From Plumapathes pennacea (taxonomy: Eukaryota; Cnidaria; Anthozoa; Antipatharia; Myriopathidae), in assembly GCA_964036295.1 (NCBI GenBank), contig OZ038469.1, positions 15,681,591 through 15,745,590 on the forward strand: 64,000 nucleotides of DNA. The letters run 5' to 3'. Under the pieces are notes generated by a model that saw nothing but the letters and a program-made list of their open reading frames with translations, was not told where the DNA came from and did not search any database. Both the position numbers and the translations under genes were made by a program. This document shows positions 48,001 through 57,798 of the stretch, one piece after another; position 1 is the stretch's first letter; every line of letters begins with the position of its first letter.

Positions 48001-51000
48001 TTCCCAATGCCATATTTGGGGAGGGAACCTACAAAGAGAACGCGGAGGTGGATGACTGTTTCCCAGAGTGCTTCATGGCGCCTTTCTCCCGGTTCACCTG
48101 TCCATCAAAGTTTCGCTGCTGGCTCATATTGCGCTGGCGCATTCGATGTCTAGTCGAGCACAAGTACTTTGATTGGTTCATCTTATTCATGGTTCTGATT
48201 AGCAGTTTAGTCCTGGTAAGTTCTCACTCTATTGTTTCTCGAAATCTCTGCTTTTATCGGTTGATTTCCCAGTAGCCATGGCAATATATTGGTATATTAA
48301 ACAGAAATAGTGTACGTTCCCGGATGTACGTTACTGAAACTGGGAATGGGGAACTATTAGTTACTATATTATTATTTTAAAATTCTATTGCAGGCATTTG
48401 AGGACGTCCATCTTTCAGAAAAACCGGCTTTGGAGAAGGCTCTAAATGATCTCAACTACTTTTTCGCCGCCATCTTCACACTTGAGTTTCTGCTCAAAGT
48501 AGTCGGTCTGGGAGCAGTTTCCTATTTTTCCTCATTCTGGAACTGTCTGGACTGTTTTATCGTCATCGTAAGTGAGATATTAATTGTTGCACTTTTTCTC
48601 TATCATCTGTATTAATCATCTCCAGTATTTTTGGCTTGCTATCTTAGGCCCTGTTCAGACGTCGCTCTTCACATGCACGGAACCTAATGCAAATTAGCTC
48701 GAAGAACGGTTATTGCAGCTCAATACATATTTGCGTTAGGTTCGGCGCATGTGAGGAGCGACATGTGAACTGGGCCTTATCTCGTCTATCTCTCTGTCTG
48801 CCTTTGTTTGTAAGTCTGCGTCTGTCTGTCTGTCTACCTCTCGTCCTCCTCTTTCATGGATACAATGTTTTTCTTTTTTCTGTAGATTTCTCTGGTGTGT
48901 GTCATAGAAGATGGCGAACTCGCTGTGTTCCGTTCCCTAAGGACAGTGAGAGCACTGCGACCTCTCAGAGCCGTATCAAGATTGGAAGGAATGAAGGTTA
49001 GATCTGAAACTACTAATCAAGTGAAAGAACATCATATGACAGGAACGGTGGTAATAGCGAATTTTACGACTATGATCGTGATGATAATGATGGCGATGAC
49101 GACGACGACGACGATAATGATGATGATAATGTCGACGACGACGACGTTGATGATGACGATGACGATGACGATGATGGTGATGGTGATGGTGATGATGACG
49201 ATGATGGTGACGATGACGATGCTGCTGCTTCCGACGATAGTTGTGGTTCTGGTGTTGGTGTTATTTCTCTTCAGATTTACCTGCCAATCTTTACACTTTC
49301 ATCCCCAGATAGTCGTAAATGCCCTTTTTGCTGCAATTCCTGGAATCATCAACGTCCTGCTTGTTTCCCTTCTGTTCTGGTTGATATTCAGCATTCTCGG
49401 AGTACAGCTATTCGCGGGCTTGTTCTATAAGTGTGTAGACCAAGAGGGAAGCCTGCTACCAGCGACCGTAGTTCCCAACAAGACCGAATGTTTGAAACAT
49501 CCTGAAATTTATCGATGGGTCAATTCCAATGTGAACTTCGACAACGTGATGAATGGTTTCCTCGCCCTATTTCAAGTGGTAAAAATTATGTTTACGTTGT
49601 GAAATTTTCATTCTGTAGAGTCGAACAAGTTGAGTTGTGGGACGTTAGTTGCAGCTCATAATTTAATCTTCCCTCGTATCTTGTATTTCTCCACTGTCTA
49701 GGCTACTTTTGAAGGCTGGATGGAACTCATGGTAGATGCTGTAGACGCCACCACAGTAAGAATGACATATTTTTTGTTTCAGTGTGTGGTTCTTTTTTGA
49801 ATTCGTGAACAATTTGCAGGTTTTTGTGTCCATGGGGTGTATACTGATCTGGTAGTTTGAGTGTTAGGTCTGGCATCGCCTATACGCTAATTAATAAATT
49901 CCCACTGGTTTGCCGTGGTGTGGACTCTTATTTACCACGATTTACGTCATCACATGGTCAAAATGTTGTGGACTCACGAGGCGCTTCGCCGAGTGAGTCC
50001 GCAACTAATTTTGACCATGTGATGACGTAAATCGTGGTAAATAAGAGTCCACACCACGGCAAACCAGTGGAAATTTGTTTTTTACCACAACATTTAGAAA
50101 TATACAGGAAACTTGTTGTATTTCGCTGCAAAACGTGACATGCTGGCGTCAGCATCTTTGTCTGGACTCTTATTTACCACGGTAAATCGACCAATCAGAG
50201 AGCGAGAAACTAGTATGTTGTGGTAAAATTTATGTTTTTTTTCCTTCCGAAGGTTGATTCTCAGCCCGTGGAACAGAATAACTTTGGGGCTTACATATTC
50301 TTTGTTATTTTCATCGTCATTGGAAGCTTCTTTGTGTTAAACTTGTTTGTGGGCGTCATAATCGACAACTTTAACTCCCTGAAAAGAAAGGTACGTCTGG
50401 TATAGTTGCAGAATTCTTCTTCTCCTCCTTGTTCTCTTTCTTCTCAATAAGTCTCATTAAGTATTCCTTCTGTAGTCACTAACGCGTATTCTTATTAACA
50501 AAGAAGAAAGACATTTGCAGCAGAATTACCTTCAGGCTTACTTTCCCTAAAAGCCCGTCTTGAGCAAAGCAGGCTAACGATTTATTAACGAGCTATTGTC
50601 ACGGCGCTCGATTACCCCCATCAGCACACAGTTGATACACCAGTTTGTTTAACGATTTATTAGCATGATTGGCTTAATTTGAATTTTGATGCTCAGCCCC
50701 GTCTCTGTTGTAGTACGACGAATTAAACTGCATGGGGATGCTACTGACGGAAACCCAACGCCAATGGGTTCGGGTACTCCAGGAAGCTGCTAAGAAGAAG
50801 CCGATGTCAAAGTCGATCAGGCCCACGGTTAGATGCCGGTGCCTCTCAACAAACACATTTTTACCATAAAATTAATGCGTTTTTTGCCTTCCGTTCACAC
50901 AAAAGCGATACTTGAAAACCGGAGATTTCTTTCAAAGGAAGTTCAAAAACGGTTTCCAAAATTCAGACTTTCGAAAACGGGAGCGTTTTTAAACGAAAAC

Positions 51001-53746
51001 GAATTCCGTAGTGTGGACCGGGGACTTCGAAGACGGAGGATTAGTGTGGACAGGCTAGCCTGTGCCTCATCCGAACTAAACACGGACTATACCGATGTTT
51101 AGTTCTGATGCGGCGCAGGTTAGGACGGGCGAAAACGGAGGGCTTTGAAAACGCATTAGTGTGGAGTGACGCAGGTTAACAGTTTTCACTATTCAAAATA
51201 GCAAATCACTTCATTGGAGTCGAGCCTGGCCTAATTTACCCATATCAGTTTGGTACGATTTTATCAAACTATTTTTTTAGACGGCCTGGTGAAAGGATTG
51301 AAAGTGCATTGTTCGTTGCCTTGGCAGGACTACATATGCGGTTTGATATTTGACATGGTGACAAGCACTACGTTTGAGATTGGCATCCTTGGGGTCATCA
51401 TGCTGAACATGGGCATCATGATGTTTCAACACTACGAACAAGAAGACTACTACACTTTCACACTTCATATCCTTGAGTGCAACTAAGTGTTTAAATTGTA
51501 CTCTTAGATTTGTCAGCGAGAGTTGGGTGTCAGAAAGAGCAAGTTACCTTGCAGTGATTCCAATAAGATTATACGCAGCCATATAAGTTTCAAACGATTT
51601 TTAAAGAAGAATTAGATAACTTGATTGACGAAAGAATACAATATTTGTTGAGAATGAACTGTTTCATAAAGAATGCCTTGCAGTTTTTACAAAGATGTCC
51701 GCTCCCAAGCTCAAAATACAGATTCTCCCAGCTTCGTAAAAAGAAAATGTATGAATAGTGTACTGAGGAGTGATTGTCCAATCAGCATTCATCTGAGTGA
51801 ACTATCAAGTGGTAAATTCTCCTTACTATATTATTTCTCTTTGGTTAGAGACTGAAGGAGAAAATTGAAGTTGATCACTTTTGGGAGTGAAAGGGTTAGG
51901 CATTTCACATGAAGATGTCTTCTCCTTAACACTAGCTCGATCTTTCGCCGGGCTCACACAGGTCTTTAACTGGATCTTCACAGGAATATTTGCGATAGAG
52001 GCTGCCCTCAAACTTCTGGCATTGCGCATCCATTACTTCAAACGGTTTTGGAATGTGTTTGATTTTATCGTTCTAATACTCTCTTTGGTTGGTAAGTACA
52101 AAGCGTTGGTGTGTCATAGTATGTATAACAGACTCTCTATAGCATCAGACATATTCGTATTCTTTGGTATAGCTTTATCGTCTTTCAATTCGCCCTGAAC
52201 AAAATGTGTAGTGTTAAAGTGCCCCTAACCTAAAATTCGTTTATCCCTGAAATACATTGTACGTTAAGTAAATTGTTGACTTTTAGAACATTTCTTGGTT
52301 TGAATGTCGCTCCAATGAGTTATGATGGTTTAGATTTGGAAAGACAAGGAAATGCCAATCCCCAGAAGCTTTTTCTATACAAATGTTCTTAATATTTCTG
52401 AACTTTAAAACGCTTCCAAATTCAATCTATAAATGCTGCGAGCCTGAAATTTTTGCAGTCCTAAATATTTTTTTGCACTCTTTCCATTTCTGGCCCTCAG
52501 TTACGTGCTGATTTTGGTCATATGACCAGCTTGATGCAAAGGGCCAAAGGTAGAGTCAAAGATCTAAGTCTGTTTGTTAATTTTGTTTGTCTCCTCGCTG
52601 ATTTCAGGTATAGTAATAGACGAACTGAACAAAGATGGTAACCTCATGAATTCTGGTCTCTTGCGGGTGATGAGGGTGTTTCGCATTGCGCGATTGATGC
52701 GCGTGCTTCAGTTTGCCAAGGGAGTGCGTCAACTTCTACTGGCCCTGATTGTGTCGCTTCCAGCCTTGATTAATGTGGGTACTTTGTTGTTCCTTGTGAT
52801 CTTTATTTATGCTAGCATTGGCATGTCTATCTTTGGTCATGTCAAAAAACAGGGCAATATTGACGAGGTCGTCAATTTTGAAACATTTGGAAATTCAATG
52901 ATGCTTTTGTTCCGTCTGGCTACTGGAGCTGGTTGGAATGACGTGTTCGAATCTTTGATGGTCGAACCTCCAGACTGCGATCCGGAATACAAGGGACTCC
53001 CCAATGGTAACTGTGGGAGCAAGATTTCTGCAACCTTTTACCTTGTATCGTACATTTTCATCGTTTTCTTGATCATTATCAACATGTACATTGCCATTAT
53101 CCTGGAAAATGTTAACAGAGCGCAAGAAGCGAACCTTCTAGTCAAGGAGGACGATTTCTATCAGTATTACTCCAACTGGACTTCTTTTGTGCCTGAAGGG
53201 AAGCAGTTTATTCCTGTTCGAGCAGTGCCAGGGTTCGTGGCCCAGCTCAACGAACCGTTTCGAATCGAAAGGCCTAACGAAGAGGAGCTCTCCAAAATGT
53301 TGATACCTGTTCGTATGCGAGATCGCGTCCATTGCTTTGACCTCCTGAGGGCACTGGTGAAGCGCCTGCTCACAAAACACGGTGAGTCCTTCGAGGCGTT
53401 TGAGCAAATAGCCATGAAAATGGAGGACGAATTTAAAAATCATTTTAGAAGAAAAGCAGGTCTTTCGGAACGTAAACGCAAGCTTGCGAAAGTCACAGAC
53501 GCAATTAGAAACAGACGCCCTTCTCGGCACGAGGAAGAGGTGAGTCCCTTACGCGACGATATCGAGAAGATCTATGTGGACGCAAGTATTTATCAAGAAA
53601 TTCAAGAATTGAAACCTGAGGTATCAACGGATGTTTCTGCAAACTCAAAGAGTGACGGACCTCCAAGCAGGCAGCGAATACGGGACCGAGTCCTCTATTT
53701 ACCCGCATTTATTGATGGCAACGAATCAGACGGGGATAGCGTGTAA
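39613..53746 (+). CDS. Nav2-like voltage-gated cation channel C, whole gene, 23 coding exons
   Basis: Complete model: 23 exons, 5073 coding bases, 1690 residues plus stop. The start is the first in-frame ATG (39613); the same frame has a TAG at 39583-39585 just upstream. Selectivity residues are D (LTMDFWENI), E (CGEWIEPLW), E (ATFEGWMEL) and A (ATGAGWND, codon 52928-52930), the canonical Nav2 D/E/E/A set, unlike A and B. It also differs from them in a Phe rather than Tyr after the domain I Asp, a 5-residue longer IIS3-S4 loop, a strongly acidic then poly-Arg II-III linker, and a longer C-tail. Intron positions match the other two. It is likely the most conventional Nav2 channel of the trio. 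Confidence 0.94.
41267..41699 (+). other. U12-type intron of channel C before IS1 with AT start and apparent AT end
   Basis: The donor ATATCCTTTG is a U12 AT-AC class donor, and branch-like TTCCTTAAC lies 11-12 bases before the inferred end. Frame (phase 2) and the conserved 81-base exon 3 place the exon start at 41700, so the intron would end ...GCAT, not AC or AG. The other in-phase ends nearby are TG or GG. Confidence 0.7.
41885..42255. repeat. GATGGT/GATGTTGT minisatellite in channel C intron 3
   Basis: Several hundred bases of gtgatggtgatg and ttgtattggtgatg units, with a longer unit of about 100 bases repeated near 42000-42220. His/Thr-rich open frames on the minus strand are repeat translation. 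Confidence 0.85.
43696..43747. repeat. T-tract in channel C intron 6
   Basis: About 40 consecutive T after a T/C-rich lead. Possibly the poly-A tail of a minus-strand insertion, but no element body was recognised. Confidence 0.7.
45229..47665 (+). CDS. Channel C: I-II linker, domain II and start of II-III linker, exons 10-13
   Basis: Exons: 45229-45657, 46017-46205, 46492-46839, 47371-47665. Exon 10 is the I-II linker and IIS1 ([16 protein letters not shown]). Exon 11 is S2-S3 with a longer loop before S4 ([19 protein letters not shown]). Exon 12 has S4-S5 and the P-loop ([16 protein letters not shown]). Exon 13 completes S6. It then reads into an acidic tract ([20 protein letters not shown]) and, about 50 residues on, into a run of 11 arginines ending ASRKW. 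Both tracts are written in simple-repeat DNA. Confidence 0.9.
47980..50390 (+). CDS. Channel C: domain III, exons 14-19
   Basis: Exons: 47980-48215, 48394-48567, 48886-48996, 49309-49578, 49702-49755, 50253-50390. Exon 14 has [14 protein letters not shown] and IIIS1. Exon 15 is S2-S3. Exon 16 is S4 ([18 protein letters not shown]). Exon 17 is S5 and turret. Exon 18 is the P-loop with Glu ([10 protein letters not shown]). Exon 19 is S6 ([21 protein letters not shown]). The intron between exons 16 and 17 is mostly a GAT/GAC repeat, and the intron between 18 and 19 contains a perfect 63-bp inverted repeat. Confidence 0.91.
48647..48776. mobile_element. Harbinger-like MITE with TTA duplication in channel C intron 15
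   Basis: Ends ggccctgttcagacgtcgct and the inverse ending tgaactgggcc, flanked by TTA (48644-48646, 48777-48779). One end of the same family is visible at about 27265-27310 next to exon 5 of channel B. Confidence 0.75.
49075..49225. repeat. GAT/GAC trinucleotide tract in channel C intron 16
   Basis: Imperfect gatgacgat array lying between exons 16 and 17. Reading through it stays open (Met/Thr-rich) but would insert about 100 residues into the domain III S4-S5 linker. Confidence 0.85.
49902..50070. repeat. Perfect 63-bp inverted repeat in channel C intron 18
   Basis: Left arm 49902-49964 and right arm 50008-50070 are exact reverse complements. The 43-base centre can itself pair (tggactcac against gtgagtcc). 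Fragments of the same sequence (ggactcttatttaccacg) recur at 50162-50185. Confidence 0.92.
50714..53746 (+). CDS. Channel C: III-IV linker, domain IV and C-tail, exons 20-23
   Basis: Exons: 50714-50827, 51328-51466, 51960-52091, 52608-53746. Exon 20 is the gate linker ([18 protein letters not shown]). Exon 21 ends ...CTT C before ATATCCTTGA, and exon 22 starts after ...gctcacac (AT-AC intron). Exon 23 has S4 ([21 protein letters not shown]), S5, the P-loop with Ala (ATGAGWND), S6 ([12 protein letters not shown]) and the tail. The tail is about 75 residues longer than in B; the extra part is charged and hydrophilic ([16 protein letters not shown]) and ends NESDGDSV. No clear IQ motif. Confidence 0.92.
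51467..51959 (+). other. AT-AC U12-type intron of channel C between IVS1 and IVS2
   Basis: Donor ATATCCTTGA, acceptor gggctcacac (the last ten bases are identical to channel B), 493 bases, phase 1, restoring Gln (C+AG). Branch-like TCTCCTTAAC lies about 30 bases from the end. Confidence 0.85.
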
Positions 53747-54442
53747 AACTATCCCGATAACAATTCTGGAATTAAAGTGCATCAGAAAAGGATAAATCTT
53801 CGACAGTTGGAAACCAGCACATATGTATCAAAGTCTTATAAAAATCTTGTCCCTGTTAGAACTAAGTTTCAGTCTGCCGGCGTAGTCGTAAAGCTTGACG
53901 TGGACATACTGAACGCCGTAAGGAACGGTTTGGCTGACATTTGGAGCGTTACTTTTCGCGAAATCAAAGTAGGGATTATAGGAGACGGTTATATAGGAGG
54001 GAGGGGGTAACGCATTGGATGATAAATGTTCCCTTTTATTTATTTATTTATTTATTTATCTATTTATTTGTTTATTTGTTTATTTATATATGTTTTTTGC
54101 TTCGCTTGATTAACTGAAAACAAGAGGGCTAAAAGGCGGGGACACCACAACAGTTATTACCAATTACTGTGGGCCGGTCCCCTTAGCAAGGGAGCTAGAT
54201 AAATGGGATTGCACTCTGCGCCGAAGCTAAAAAAGAAACGTGAACTTTACGTGTGTAGAACTCATTGCAAATGAAAAGAAAAAAACTTTTATTAGAAGAA
54301 CCGCAAGTTGCATCTTTTCACTCCTTTTGCGCTTCAATAAAGTAAACTCGGTGCTAACAGCACAAGTCTTAAGATTTCCTTTGTCATTAAGCTGAATGCG
54401 CGAAAGAGTCATTGCCACACACTTTCGCCGAGGAACACACAT
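53747..54442. other. Convergent 3' regions of channel C and the roadblock gene
   Basis: No coding sequence. It contains a TTTA-type repeat at about 54028-54085. The minus-strand AATAAA for the roadblock gene (plus TTTATT at 54288-54293) lies about 150 bases past its stop. No clear plus-strand AATAAA was noticed close behind channel C. Confidence 0.45.
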
Positions 54443-54739
54443 TTATTCGTTTTCGTTTTGTATAACAATGAGGATATAATCTTCCTCAGGTGCAATGATC
54501 AGCTCGTTTTTCCTGGATCGCACGCGAAGAAACGTGAGCTGATTTTGTGGGTCAATATCTCTGACCGTGTTGTTGGCCATTAGAGCGAGATTTTTACACA
54601 CGCTTGTGTACTGCAGTGTGGTAGAGTTGTCAAAGTCCGAGTGCATAGGCAAGCCGTCAGCATTCACGACTATAATTCCCATCACTCCCTTGTGAGTCTG
54701 AATCCGCTTGAGAGTCGCTTCGATGCGTAGTTTGGACAT
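54443..54739 (-). CDS. DYNLRB: Dynein light chain roadblock (DYNLRB) protein, single coding exon
   Basis: 98 residues, the usual length for DYNLRB1/2. Recognisable family blocks are ETLKR-like [19 protein letters not shown], then [16 protein letters not shown], then [10 protein letters not shown]-like [19 protein letters not shown], and the end [16 protein letters not shown]. These proteins are dimeric light chains of cytoplasmic and intraflagellar dynein that bind the intermediate chain. The ATG is at 54739 on the minus strand. A splice-acceptor-like tract (gtttgttgtgttgtag) sits one base upstream of it, so a 5' UTR intron is plausible. The coding part has no intron, which is unusual compared with vertebrate DYNLRB genes and could mean an old retrocopy. 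An upstream Met in the open frame is less likely because it lies before that acceptor. Confidence 0.93.
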   Translation of the reverse strand: MSKLRIEATLKRIQTHKGVMGIIVVNADGLPMHSDFDNSTTLQYTSVCKNLALMANNTVRDIDPQNQLTFLRVRSRKNELIIAPEEDYILIVIQNENE

Positions 54740-54965
54740 TCTACAACACAACAAACCGCGGCTGTTCGTAAAGCCGCGTGTATATACCATGGCTCCATTA
54801 ACCAACAACTGTGTAGAATTTAGATATAGAGGATATTACACGGCAGCGCGAAGAATGACGAATTGTATTCGGCGAGTGGTAAAAACAATATTTTACGAAC
54901 GAGCGCGGCGTTGAGAAGATAAAGTCCATATCTTCAAGCCGCTGTGTAATTTTCTTTTTATTATA

Positions 54966-55136
54966 TAGACACGAGTGTTTTACGAGAAAATGCGCTAACA
55001 ACCGTGCGAAAGCGGGAAATGAAACCATCGATATCCTCACTTGTGAGGATATGGAAAATACGCCACTCGGGTCCCGGATGTAGTTTCGTATGGATTTTAC
55101 GCACGGTATACTTTCCAGTAAGACACCGTGTCTGTA
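54966..55136. mobile_element. MITE with TAGACACGAGTGTTTTAC ends, copy 2
   Basis: Same family as 13288-13451, in opposite orientation; right end gtaagacaccgtgtctgta. The flanking sequence at 54840-54960 matches the palindrome next to copy 1 (gtggtaaaaacaatatttta), so a composite unit was copied. It lies about 230 bases upstream of the roadblock start codon. Confidence 0.75.
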
Positions 55137-57332
55137 TAATAATAATAATAATAAAGACTAACTGGTATGCATGTCTAGTCCAAAGTATAGCAAGGAAGAT
55201 GTTTTGCGAGCAAAAGCTTCTCAATTTCATGCTTTAGAAATGACATCAAAGTTAGACCAAAAACCAAGATTTACGCTGGTTGTGTTTTGCCAACTGGGCA
55301 CCTCGGTAGCTTGCTGAACAGTCTTCCATTTTAGAGCGGCGAGGCTTTTAGCATTGTCGCCATTGAAAGCTGGATTTATGATCGACTTTTTTTTTAAGTT
55401 ATGCTTGTCAAGTTTGGAGTTCATAAAATATTCAATTACGCTTCGAAGTGTTTGTTATGATTATTTTGTAACCAAGACAAATTTTACATCTGAAATCCAA
55501 AATGGAAAAGTAAATATTAGAATGCCTGTTAAGAAAGCAGGCGGAGACGATAAGGCCACAAAAAAGCTATTGAAGCCGCAAATTACTCTCAAGGCCGTGC
55601 TTTTGCTGCAGCTGTAAAACTAAATATGATGATGTTAACAAAAAGACTGCTAAATTCAGCGTCAATTGTTTATCAAGAAAGAACCTAAAAGTTGAATTGA
55701 ATTTATTTTACAGTCTGCAGCTCATTAAATATTCAATTATAGACTTCAAGATGATTGTTAGTCTGCGAGAATATTTAATTCTCGAGACTGAAGCAAATGT
55801 GATGTACAAAATGTTAGTGAATAGAAGTAACGAAGTCGTCAGAAAATAATAAGACAGGTACATCACTCCAAATCTTTCCTGCTCTCTGACTTAGAGGTGA
55901 TTTGAACAAAAGCCCCGCATAAAGCATTTAATTGCCAAGCTGACGGACTTAATTACTTTACAGAATCGATTAACTTGGAGCGGTTGAGTTGTTGCGAAAT
56001 AAACCGATAAGCAAGTGCATGACAAAATATTTTGAATCCTCTTTTTAATAAATAAAAGAAGATGCTTCATATGCGAATATAGTCTTCTCGATTTAAACCA
56101 AAGCTTGGCCAGCAAAATATTTGTTTGATAAGATTCACGAAAACGCGAAACGAAGGCTTTGTGTTTTCAGTGAAAAAATATTCGAGCTGCATACTAACCT
56201 TGGGTGTTTTGGACAGCGGAGCTTCCAGAAAGCCGTCCGGTTATAGGCCACACGTTTAACGACTTTGGAGGCAAAGCTTCTGGTCTTTAGAAATTGAGAA
56301 TATAGTTAGGGCGAAGGATCCTGCTTTGTCTGATGTCGTTTATGCACATATCAATGACCAATTTTCAGCCAAGGTGAACGGTTGCCAAGACAACAGTGAA
56401 ACAAACGTCAGTGCAATAAAAAAATGCATAATTTTATACCAGTCTTGTTTTACGATTACGGCGTGTAGATCAAAGCTAAGGGTCTAAGTGTTAAGCAAGT
56501 GTAGCTAAGAAAATGCCGGAGTGCTCTTATTTCGCGCCTTGTTCATTGGGTGGGAAGTACTGTACAGAAATCATATTTAATAGGACAGCATTATTGTACA
56601 AAAAGAATAATATTTGCATAATATAAGGATTCGTCATAAAAATGATCAAAACAAAACTAATATATATTTTTGTTTTTAAACAACATTTGAAAACAGTTTC
56701 AAATACAAAATTTAAACAGAAATGTACCTTGTGGCATGAAATCTTTGCAGGAGTTTAATTTCGCGGATTCTCGATCTTTTTTTGTGTGTTTCGCGGGAAC
56801 AAATTTTGGTGAATTCGGATTTCAGACTCTCATGTTGTGAACAACTTCTCTGTCGAAGAAGGTCACAATATTGCTTGCAGTCATTATATCCCGCAAACAT
56901 TTCATGCTACATGGTAGTTGTTTTCGGCAAATGCAATCGCGTTACTTTTCTGTTTAAATTTTCTGTCTTTGAAGATGTTTTCATAATGCTGTTCAAAAAC
57001 AGAAATTGGAGATCAAACGCCATGCCGTACCTTTAGATGGTTTAATAGCTTGCATGCATTCATTCAATATTTTCACAGAATCAAGTTATCTTGCTGCGAT
57101 TTCCCACATGGTTATATAGAATTCAAAACGAAGCATGCAAACGTTTGTGAATATGTTCTCTCCAGGAGGTGAACGTCAAATTTTCACAAAGTGTTTCATT
57201 TTGTAACCCCGCAAAATATATTTCCCAGTCTTGTCGTTTCCTTTATAAACGTAACCAACAACATTCCTTATTCTGAGTTTCCGTTCTCTTAATAGGAAAA
57301 CAGTACTGTATACTGTGCTATATACGTATCAT

Positions 57333-57375
57333 ATATGTGTATGTATGTATGTATGTATGTATGTATGTATGTATG
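57333..57375. repeat. GTAT tetranucleotide repeat upstream of the FN3 gene
   Basis: About ten gtat/atgt units in an otherwise featureless AT-rich stretch. Confidence 0.85.
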
Positions 57376-57798
57376 TTGCATTTTATGTATGCAGTTGTGT
57401 ATGACTATTAGTGTTTTATGCTTTTATGAATCAGTGAATTTATGCCCAAAGTTTACATTGCAGATATCGGCAATGATCGCATACTCCGACTCGAACCGGC
57501 AGCTGTAATGAAGCCTCTAATCGAAATCCATAAAAAGAGGATCACCCGCTAGGTTCTCGATAAATTTGAGCTTCATACAACAGGGAACAGAAATTGTGAT
57601 TGGTGAGAATCGTAGTCTGTGGTTAATGGAATTGAATAAACAACCTCTGCTTTCAAGCCGAAAAGGCGACGTTTTTAATTAGTGGTTGTTTTGGTTAAAA
57701 CCGTTCGGTGTAATTATAAGCATTTTGGAGACTATGAACGAGTTTTCTAGATCGTCTGTTTACGACGCTTATTCCTGACTTGAAACTGAAACAGCAAG

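Larger units (their letters stand above)
54740..57798. other. Region upstream of the roadblock gene and of the LamG/SEA/FN3 gene
   Basis: About 3 kb between two divergent genes. No coding region was recognised. It holds a composite fold-back element (about 54840-55136) right upstream of the roadblock start, an AAT-type run after it, and a GTAT microsatellite at about 57333-57375. Promoters of both genes must lie here. Confidence 0.4.

Noticed and set aside
48895-49602. Continuous open frame joining channel C exons 16 and 17
   Set aside because: The middle is a GAT/GAC repeat read as Met/Thr. Spliced exons match the paralog lengths of 111 and 270 exactly.
1974-53746. Voltage-gated calcium channel identity
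   Set aside because: Domain I has Asp, not Glu, domain IV has Ser or Ala, and the III-IV linker is short and Nav-like. CaV channels have E/E/E/E or E/E/D/D.
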